Shown here: piece after piece, positions 25,301-25,803 of the stretch
Numbering within the stretch: position 1 is the first letter of the stretch
How the letters are laid out: every line of letters begins with the position of its first letter
DNA from: Plakobranchus ocellatus
Taxonomy: Eukaryota > Mollusca > Gastropoda > Plakobranchidae
Length of the DNA: 25,803 bases
Assembly: GCA_019648995.1 (NCBI GenBank)
Contig: BLXT01001978.1
Coordinates: forward strand, 71,672 to 97,474
Direction: 5' to 3'
Notes under the pieces: generated by a model
What the model saw: only the letters and a program-made list of their open reading frames with translations
What the model was told of the DNA's origin: nothing
Databases searched by the model: none
Position numbers and translations under genes: made by a program

Positions 25301-25803
25301 GCGGTAGCTAAATAGCGTGTAAAATCAAAAGCTCTTTTTTGTAAAATTCCTCCAATTCCTAGAATGTTGCTCTCATGATTCGTGAGTTATATGAGATAGC
25401 AGGTAAAAATCAAATGGCTCGTGTAAAGGGTAAAAAGGCTTATTAAGTTTTTGTTACTGCAACTGGGGTATTTATGAAAGGAAAATGGAATAGACAAATG
25501 AAGTGTTTCGCTGGGGAAATGAAGGATTTTTGAAAGACTAATGAAGCGTTTCAAATGGCAGATGAAGTTTTTATGACGGTCAAAGTCAGATATGTGCAAC
25601 TGTAAAAGGGTCTATACTAACCTGACCCGTTCTCGGCATCATGGAACTGAACAACGTTAGGATCAGGAACCTCACTGTGGAAAAAAGCGGGACAAATGTG
25701 TACTTGTAATTATGTGAAGCTGGAATGATGACAAAATTTGAGAACGGTATTGTATTACCTTCATTGTCCCTCGCGTAAGGGCTATCGTCCTGTGTGGAGT
25801 AGT
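2607..25803 (-). CDS. Alpha-2-macroglobulin/CD109/TEP superfamily gene, internal part, 11 exons
   Basis: Joined exons: 25759-25803, 25622-25674, 15114-15183, 14329-14460, 13763-13847, 13024-13138, 11496-11717, 10625-10846, 6969-7160, 3480-3543, 2607-2806. They give 1400 coding bases; after two bases of a split codon there are 466 codons with no stop, and every junction is in phase. In order one sees an MG2 core (RFLILTL, IDSIYIKDP, WKIEV), the MG2/MG3 join (FTVRKYV-PPPFEIKIEPP), MG3 (RYTHGKPVIGNLSL), the MG4 entry (YFKPRLPYYGK, residues 230-240), MG4 (TKPDGTPASGEAIDV), and MG5 (WFSPTLSYVQL, YQVMARGKVV, LYHVTEEGEVMADS, APCFENQ). Many N-X-S/T sequons (NLT, NFS, NAS, NQT, NET) fit a secreted glycoprotein. 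Members trap proteases or tag microbes through a thioester. MG1, bait region and thioester lie outside the window, so A2M, CD109 and insect-type TEP cannot be told apart; cysteines in MG5 (HLCNQ, APCFEN) lean slightly to A2M. Confidence 0.93.
3028..3140. repeat. Dispersed repeat with AACGTTTCGCC core, copy 1
   Basis: Contains AACGTTTCGCCATAAGGCTT (3088-3107) followed by TATCA and an A-rich stretch. The same core with similar A-rich flank recurs at 17191-17212, where an inverted second arm follows. Only one arm is seen here. The rest of the intron from 2807 to 3479 shows nothing recognisable. Confidence 0.5.
3480..3543 (-). CDS. A2M-like gene exon 10 (MG5)
   Basis: Acceptor CTGCCCACAG|GTG follows a pyrimidine-containing tract. 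It encodes VMARGKVVMKGQIDPNETATP and one base of the next codon (residues 379-400). With exon 9 this makes FQYQVMARGKVV, the YxVMSRGxIV motif of MG5. The donor is inferred as CGCCAG|GTGGTG because it leaves phase 1, which the next exon needs. The frame stays open for roughly 35 more codons, so a longer form cannot be excluded, but I see no good phase-1 donor further on. Confidence 0.85.
3544..4136. other. Intron without recognised content
   Basis: AT-rich intron upstream of exon 10. Frames of 60-90 codons on both strands near 3314-3694 are mostly exon 10 read on wrong frames or chance. No repeat unit, hairpin or protein similarity was noticed between 3700 and 4136. Confidence 0.4.
4137..4275 (-). 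mobile_element. RTE LINE remnant, extreme 3' end of polyprotein
   Basis: Read in the minus direction from 4275, one frame gives NFIECLKSMAKGKCSRNSL and later MFTSISSRQDI. This parallels the plus-strand RTE remnant at 6110-6236, which reads TFIESLKS, GKDSNNNFIRL and MIANVCYRQDT. The shared string FIE-x-LKS plus RQD(I/T) marks the C-terminal end common to many RTE-clade polyproteins. The element probably extends to higher coordinates (to about 4640) but I could not follow it. It lies in opposite orientation to the next RTE remnant. Confidence 0.6.
4276..5010. other. Probable transposon-derived stretch, unassigned
   Basis: Lies between two RTE remnants of opposite orientation and may contain their 5' or internal parts. 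A 30-base stretch at about 4945-4974 (core ATAGCCATGT..AGCAG.TGGCTCCA) recurs inverted at 6304-6338, next to the end of the second RTE remnant. The frames here are broken on both strands and I could not name a protein domain. Confidence 0.35.
5011..6256 (+). mobile_element. Decayed RTE-clade LINE, internally deleted
   Basis: Three blocks of one RTE polyprotein appear in order. Block 1 (5012-5130) has NVGTLHQKEKLENGQNALDI, then LGLAEVR, the start of the APE endonuclease. Block 2 (5560-5780) has KIKYVSGKKIKCSSPGCIKS, DGTVLIKKKEILN and, after a stop, SEYVEELFKDDR, the linker before the RT. Block 3 (5812-6235) has the C-terminal zinc-knuckle region: YNSECWT, INKEIEK, RRMM, LKEANLERSLIKTTRQRQIQ, FDFICRHKGLEHLAITGK, FIESLKS, MIANVCYRQDT. 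The entire RT catalytic core is missing between blocks 2 and 3 (about 5800), so an internal deletion happened. A short ATG/TGA microsatellite (6240-6256) directly follows, as is usual at RTE 3' ends. Confidence 0.87.
6257..6968. other. Intron without recognised genes
   Basis: The first 80 bases carry the inverted 30-base match to 4945-4974. The remainder is AT-rich unique sequence up to the donor of exon 9. I see no exon or transposon protein signal in it. Confidence 0.4.
6969..7160 (-). CDS. A2M-like gene exon 9 (MG5)
   Basis: Donor TATCAG|GTAAGT is near-perfect. The acceptor is taken as GATTCCAG|GAC (7160), giving 64 codons in phase 0; an in-frame alternative at ATCCTAAG|AGG would drop ten residues from the start. 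It encodes HHVHQWFSPTLSYVQLPKF, then SPHLCNQTLNLTVIY, and ends KMQFQYQ (residues 315-378). The family has YYSPSxSYIQL, a Cys before the next strand, and a final FYYQVMARG, the last part of which is supplied by exon 10. Sequons NQT and NLT. Acceptor choice is the uncertain point. Confidence 0.88.
7320..7560. repeat. Decayed CCTAA/TTAGG-like simple repeat
   Basis: Irregular units such as TTACCCTAGC (twice), CCTTAACCTT, CACCCTAAACCTAACC and GCCATAACCTAA recur on the plus strand with little else between them. They resemble degenerate telomere-type (TTAGGG)n arrays read on the complementary strand. No exact tandem units survive. Could also be an ordinary C/A-rich satellite. Confidence 0.45.
7841..7930. 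repeat. GTG/GAT trinucleotide microsatellite
   Basis: Imperfect run of GTG and GAT triplets (GATGTGATGGTGGTGGTGG and onward). It produces His-rich frames on the minus strand that are not genes. A purine-rich AGAAGGAG tract follows at 7925-8160. Confidence 0.85.
8301..8973 (-). mobile_element. Solo LTR of an LTR retrotransposon
   Basis: Bounded on the plus strand by TGTCAC at 8301 and GTTACA ending at 8973, i.e. the canonical TG...CA ends. It is flanked by a perfect 5-bp direct duplication CTCAC at 8296-8300 and 8974-8978. Read on the minus strand it has LTR anatomy: TGTAAC start, a TATA box (GTATAAATAC, 8671-8680), then an R-like stretch rich in CTCTGTGT-type motifs, and a polyadenylation signal AAATAAA at 8427-8433, then a U5-like end. 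There is no primer-binding site plus gag-pol on either side, so it is a solo LTR left by recombination. The 5-bp duplication fits Ty3/Gypsy, Copia and Bel-Pao alike. Confidence 0.85.
9128..9562. repeat. 43-bp minisatellite, ten units
   Basis: Units begin at 9128, 9175, 9218, 9261, 9304, 9348, 9391, 9434, 9477 and 9520; most are exactly 43 bp (first about 47, fifth 44). Consensus parts are AGCTAGGCCA, GTACAGTAAA and AGATGGGTAAAC, but copies differ at many positions, so the array is old. Weaker copies may continue to about 9740. No hairpin or coding potential was seen in the unit. Confidence 0.87.
9563..10624. other. Intron region, low-grade repeats only
   Basis: Contains worn copies of the 43-bp unit at its left end. 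Near 10196-10216 is CAGGGCGAAACG, a partial inverted match to the AACGTTTCGCC repeat. Between 10450 and 10600 there are two loosely similar ~42-bp segments (CTTTAGGAGACAAGG and CTTTGGGAGTCAAAG on the minus strand). A minus-strand frame at 10161-10445 has no family resemblance. Confidence 0.4.
10625..10846 (-). CDS. A2M-like gene exon 8 (MG4)
   Basis: Acceptor is a long T tract plus CAG|GTA, donor GCCATG|GTGAGT; 74 codons, phase 0 at both ends (residues 241-314). It begins VIVTKPDGTPASGEAIDV, continues RFKRTFTTDESGVTKFALCG, and ends DNLSEAM. This is the MG4 pattern PDGxPxxGxxVxV...(T)D..G...F.I. It is exactly the same length as exon 7. The next exon is more than 3.4 kb away, beyond a minisatellite and a solo LTR. 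Confidence 0.95.
10847..11495. other. Intron between exons 7 and 8
   Basis: Begins (minus direction end) with the T tract before the exon 8 acceptor. The rest is AT-rich with no repeat or coding signal that I can see. Confidence 0.5.
11496..11717 (-). CDS. A2M-like gene exon 7 (MG3 end, MG4 start)
   Basis: Acceptor TTTACCTCAAG|CTC, donor TACGGGAAG|GTATGG; 222 bp, 74 codons, phase 0 at both ends (residues 167-240). It opens LDGCYNFSVNASLV, where the family has (D/S)GCxxFxVxxxxL. It carries ITEDGTGITVSQF, matching the VTEEGTG turn of MG3, and ends NYFKPRLPYYGK, the universal FKPGLPYxGKV entry into MG4, with Gly to Arg. The valine of GKV is supplied by exon 8. Two sequons (NFS, NAS) are present. 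Confidence 0.95.
11890..12425. repeat. Unnamed dispersed repeat, copy 1
   Basis: Shares ordered blocks with 15305-15835: GGTTTTCGAAATGGCTAAAA (11956-) versus GGTTTTCGAAATAGCAAAAA, TGTGATGCCAC versus TGGGATGCCAC, GAGAGATAG followed by CCCGACGTTAGTA versus GCCGAGTTTAGTA, ATTGTTCTTCAT versus ATTATTCTCCAT, and GTGTTCAGCCAGA versus GGTATTCAGTTAGA. Order and spacing agree over about 500 bp in the same orientation. No terminal repeats or ORF seen; likely a non-autonomous element. Confidence 0.65.
12426..13023. other. Intron with long T tract and one N
   Basis: No gene signal. At 12945-12998 there is a T tract of more than 40 bases, followed by GGGAGGGGGG; base 12969 is undetermined. The length of this homopolymer is probably not reliable in the assembly. 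Frames across it on the minus strand (poly-Lys) are artefacts of the tract fused to exon 6. Confidence 0.7.
13024..13138 (-). CDS. A2M-like gene exon 6 (MG3)
   Basis: Acceptor CGTTTTCCTTAG|G, donor GCTAGA|GTAAGT. The first base completes the AGG arginine; then 38 codons begin YTHGKPVIGNLSLNLCW and end CHHIDAR (residues 129-166), phase 0. YTxGKPVxGxxxL is one of the best conserved strings in the superfamily. Two cysteines (NLCWS, LRCHH) match the extra MG3 cysteines of A2M-type proteins. A long T tract with one undetermined base (12969) lies about 35 bp beyond the donor. Confidence 0.93.
13139..13762. other. Intron between exons 5 and 6
   Basis: AT-rich with a more GC-balanced stretch at 13545-13690 that looks like inserted repeat sequence, but I could not match it to anything in the window. 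A short GTTTCGCCATCAT at 13533 weakly recalls the AACGTTTCGCC repeat. Confidence 0.35.
13763..13847 (-). CDS. A2M-like gene exon 5 (MG3 start)
   Basis: Acceptor CATGCCAG|TT, donor GGCAG|GTATGG. It encodes (V)PPPFEIKIEPPPYIMTYDEN, then ISGRVCG and a split arginine. The family reads YVLPxFEVxVxxPxYIxxxDxxxxGxVxA(K/R)YTYGKPV here, and the next exon supplies RYTHGKPV, so the match runs across the splice junction. Residues 101-128. The cysteine (RVCGR) is a plausible MG3 disulfide partner. Confidence 0.93.
14329..14460 (-). CDS. A2M-like gene exon 4 (MG2 to MG3)
   Basis: Acceptor CATTGTCCAG|GT, donor AAATATG|GTGAGT. The exon (residues 57-100) encodes GIISLDFQLGKEANQGHW and then KIEV, followed later by KFTVRKY. 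In the family this is the G-I-F-x-L-x-F-x-L-x-x-x-P-x-x-G-x-W-x-I-x-V signature followed by the E/K-YVLPxF linker to MG3. The last base G joins TT of the next exon to make valine, giving RKYVPPPFEI. Splice sites are strong on both sides. Confidence 0.94.
14501..14720. repeat. Purine-rich low-complexity tract
   Basis: Dense AGAGAGG, GGAAGGAGAAG and GAGAGAGAAA strings on the plus strand. They create Lys/Arg/Glu-rich or Leu/Ser-rich frames that are not genes. The remaining sequence between exons 3 and 4 (14721-15113) and between 4 and 5 (13848-14328) is featureless. Confidence 0.7.
15114..15183 (-). CDS. A2M-like gene exon 3 (MG2)
   Basis: Acceptor TTTTTAACAG|ATT, donor ACAAAAG|GTGAGT. It encodes IDSIYIKDPNDSRVKQYLNL and TTK, then one base of a glycine codon completed by exon 4. 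The pattern IxSIYIxDPxxxRVxQW is characteristic of the A2M/TEP MG2 domain (residues 33-56 of the partial product). It contains an NLT sequon. Confidence 0.9.
15305..15835. repeat. Unnamed dispersed repeat, copy 2
   Basis: Second diverged direct copy of the repeat at 11890-12425 (shared blocks are given there). It lies 120 bp beyond exon 3 in intron 2. Downstream, GTATTTTCTAGAAGTTGTAG at 16513-16532 matches GTATTTTCTGGAAGTTGTAG at 12192-12211, so part of a third copy, or a displaced piece of this one, sits there. Confidence 0.63.
15836..16290. other. GC-richer insert of unknown origin
   Basis: Base composition jumps to a balanced GC content between about 15835 and 16190 compared with flanking DNA. 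Frames of 60-80 codons are open on both strands but none resembles a known family. It lies between copy 2 of the dispersed repeat and the third fragment near 16490, which suggests an insertion into that repeat. Confidence 0.35.
16291..16379. repeat. (TG)n(AG)n compound microsatellite
   Basis: TGTGTGTGAGTCTGTGTGTG is followed by a run of GA dinucleotides to 16377. Simple sequence; the Arg/Glu and Leu/Ser frames over it are meaningless. Confidence 0.93.
17183..17255. repeat. Imperfect hairpin with AACGTTTCGCC arm
   Basis: Left arm AACGTTTCGCCCTAAGGCTC (17191-17210) faces right arm ATAAAGCCCTAGTGCGAAAG (17223-17242), about 17 of 22 bases pairing, across a short T-rich loop. Pairing appears to extend outward (CGCAAGAAC against CTTGGTGT region). 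The arm alone recurs at 3088. This is the form of a foldback or non-autonomous DNA transposon rather than a terminator. Confidence 0.6.
17256..18276. other. Intron 2 stretch without recognised content
   Basis: AT-rich. Minus frames at 17467-17824 lack family resemblance, and no repeat shared with the rest of the window was noticed. Confidence 0.4.
18277..18355 (+). CDS. Possible cysteine-containing exon on the plus strand
   Basis: Acceptor TTTTCTTCTATAG|ACT and donor CTGCAGAG|GTAAGT are both good. The only open frame gives TVPKTDCTNDGFLTGNLERP and then LKDNCRG with one base over. The C-x2-DGF...DNCRG spacing loosely recalls the start of a chitin-binding peritrophin-A (CBM14) domain, but only two cysteines are seen. 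A phase-compatible acceptor (CTTTTACAG|GC) lies at 19628 and would add GFMNLRWKCHDGD and a stop. It would be a gene nested in intron 2 on the opposite strand. No first exon or promoter is visible, so this may be a chance exon or an orphan from an old insertion. Confidence 0.33.
18895..19085. repeat. GAT-rich imperfect microsatellite
   Basis: GATGATGATGATAATGAAGG and similar units fill nearly 190 bp with interruptions. Simple sequence with no gene. Confidence 0.88.
19660..20165 (+). pseudogene. Broken ORF of unknown family
   Basis: One frame can be followed for about 500 bp, interrupted by at least five stops, all TAA. Fragments read LGKLEDTLGNVSMRFLWLED, ELIGNVHELVPPF, MARRELFSEIFDMEDLEPLA, NVPSLDSSSDEDIAQEK, LKRKWTSMELSTLKSTFSHF, GKVHSSKKSMEDEIAKHACL and KTWAVPRIT. 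An acidic serine stretch, then a basic KRKWT...L block with a Trp, loosely recalls Myb/SANT-like C-termini found in some transposon-derived proteins. I cannot name it. The frame stays constant through the stops, as expected of a decayed coding sequence that suffered substitutions rather than indels. Confidence 0.5.
20166..21270. other. Intron 2 stretch without recognised content
   Basis: AT-rich. A slightly GC-richer patch at 20440-20560 has no match within the window. No repeats or coding signals stand out. Confidence 0.4.
21276..21345. repeat. Direct repeat flanking the RTE insertion, left copy
   Basis: Shares GGGATTTCAGAA, AAAACCAAG, AATATATTA and AACCTTGTAA in order with 24872-24942. The RTE element lies between the two copies but its own target duplication is further in, so the pair predates that insertion and would then have stood about 350 bp apart. 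Confidence 0.7.
21401..21408. repeat. Target-site duplication, left (ATACATTT)
   Basis: ATACATTT here is repeated at 24648-24655, directly after the 3' tail of the RTE element. An 8-bp exact match at the expected place fits the variable-length duplications left by target-primed reverse transcription; chance cannot be excluded for so AT-rich a word. Confidence 0.6.
21432..21577 (+). repeat. 73-bp tandem dimer in the RTE 5' leader
   Basis: Units 21432-21504 and 21505-21577 are both exactly 73 bp and share GAGTAAA, CTACAGGA/TTACAGGA and the AACCTCTAACGAAAAA end. Each starts with a small hairpin: CTCGC-TGCTTC-GCGAG and CTCAC-TGCTTC-GTGAG. The stem differs between units at two positions that compensate each other (G-C versus A-T). 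In other LINEs tandem 5' monomers act as internal promoters; that role is inferred here. Confidence 0.8.
21625..24079 (+). pseudogene. RTE polyprotein part 1: APE endonuclease and RT (frameshifted)
   Basis: The first segment runs 21625-21906 in one frame and contains HFATYNTKTLASQED (endonuclease N motif). A shift at 21901-21907 (ATTGTGAG, a net change of one frame) moves to the frame that carries CETYRKGEG and then 22010-24079: AYAPTTEYDD, VIIGDFNSKIG, HIDFILT and GSDHRMV of the endonuclease; KKKAPGPDNI, NYRPISLLSHSYKL, DQAGFRKGYSTTDH, VGFIDYEKAFDSV (motif A), GVRQGDPISPKLF (motif B), LRFADDVALV (motif C, FADD at 23864-23875) of the RT. Catalytic aspartates are intact. The frame is lost in a run of six A (24025-24036): adding one A would continue into the second part, so the break is a one-base loss or a sequencing error. 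Confidence 0.92.
24058..24630 (+). pseudogene. RTE polyprotein part 2: C-terminal domain
   Basis: Not an independent gene: it is the C-terminal end of the same polyprotein, in the +1-shifted frame. The bridging frame before 24058 reads IEKVESYKYLGQTTYLK, the YxYLG motif that always follows the RT palm. Then YGCQTWSLTK, AMERKILGIK, WKWAGHVARLKDNRW and WRDNIVKKKG, the conserved tail of RTE proteins. It ends ILQWMDRAS with a TAG that belongs to the first TCGTAGGA tail unit. The apparent ATG at 24058 is out of the authentic frame's start and meaningless. Confidence 0.9.
24624..24647 (+). repeat. RTE 3' tail, (TCGTAGGA)3
   Basis: Three exact TCGTAGGA units directly close the element; the stop codon TAG is contained in the first. 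RTE-clade LINEs commonly end in short tandem units rather than poly-A, made during reverse transcription start. The element therefore has no 3' UTR beyond this tail. Confidence 0.85.
24648..24655. repeat. Target-site duplication, right (ATACATTT)
   Basis: Exact partner of 21401-21408, immediately after the TCGTAGGA tail. Confidence 0.6.
24872..24942. repeat. Direct repeat flanking the RTE insertion, right copy
   Basis: Partner of 21276-21345; one three-base gap and scattered substitutions. Remaining DNA up to exon 2 (24943-25621) has no clear gene: a 116-codon minus frame at 24915-25265 lacks any family motif, and a hairpin CTCATGATTCGTGAG at 25372-25386 resembles the RTE leader hairpin. Confidence 0.65.
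25622..25674 (-). CDS. A2M-like gene exon 2 (MG2 strand)
   Basis: Acceptor is TTTTTTCCACAG|TG and donor GGGTCAG|GTTAGT. The first two bases complete a valine codon; 17 codons follow (RFLILTLFSSMMPRTGQ) and the exon ends in phase 0. VRFLILTL followed by a short turn and then IDSIYI in exon 3 is the usual MG2 pattern (QxVRFRILxLD...ISIYI). The upstream intron is only 84 bp, while the downstream intron is 10.4 kb. Other frames of this exon are open too, but only this one joins both neighbours in phase. Confidence 0.72.
25759..25803 (-). CDS. A2M-like gene exon 1 of window (MG2 start, cut by window end)
   Basis: Read in the minus direction this opens with two bases of a split codon and then encodes YSTQDDSPYARDNE, with one base left over. 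The donor is AATGAAG|GTAATA. The peptide occupies the place where the family has its TDKPxYxPGQxV-type motif at the start of MG2, and it leads directly into VRF of the next exon. The motif is clearly diverged: D-S-P-Y is kept in spacing, but the Lys-Pro and Pro-Gly pairs are not. The phase (1) matches the next exon. Assignment rests on phase and on the next exon; the fragment alone would not be recognisable. Confidence 0.68.

Overview
The window looks like metazoan nuclear DNA. It is AT-rich, has short coding exons with GT/AG introns separated by kilobases, and carries several generations of decayed LINEs plus GAT-rich microsatellites. The transposon types (RTE LINEs of the kind often annotated 'craniofacial development protein 2-like', and an I/Jockey-group LINE with RNase H) and the intron style fit a mollusc, possibly a cephalopod. 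That placement is an inference; nothing here fixes the species. There are no operons, rRNA, tRNA or CRISPR arrays that I can support.

The one convincing host gene runs on the minus strand across the whole window and leaves it at both ends. I assembled eleven exons by hand (25759-25803 down to 2607-2806). All junctions keep frame and give 466 consecutive codons with no stop. The product is a member of the alpha-2-macroglobulin / CD109 / thioester protein superfamily. The window covers macroglobulin domains MG2 to MG5. The signal peptide and MG1 lie beyond base 25803. The rest, including bait-region, CUB, thioester and receptor-binding parts if present, lies beyond base 1. The protein should be secreted or extracellular and act in protease trapping or complement-like opsonisation.

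Everything else sits in the introns or next to them. From left to right: a decayed I/Jockey-group LINE (1-2470); two RTE remnants in head-to-head orientation (4137-4275 minus, 5011-6256 plus); a region of decayed telomere-like CCTAA units and a GTG microsatellite (7320-7930); a 673-bp solo LTR with perfect 5-bp target duplication (8301-8973); a 43-bp minisatellite of ten units (9128-9562); and two diverged ~500-bp direct copies of an unnamed repeat (about 11890-12425 and 15305-15835) with a third fragment near 16490.

The 10.4-kb second intron (15184-25621) holds a hairpin-forming dispersed repeat, a possible small plus-strand exon (18277-18355), a broken ORF (19660-20165), and an almost intact 3.2-kb RTE retrotransposon (21409-24647). 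The RTE has an 8-bp target duplication, two frameshifts, a 5' tandem dimer with a compensated hairpin, and an 8-bp-unit tail that starts inside its stop codon. Most of the long open frames in the window that are not in these features are chance frames.
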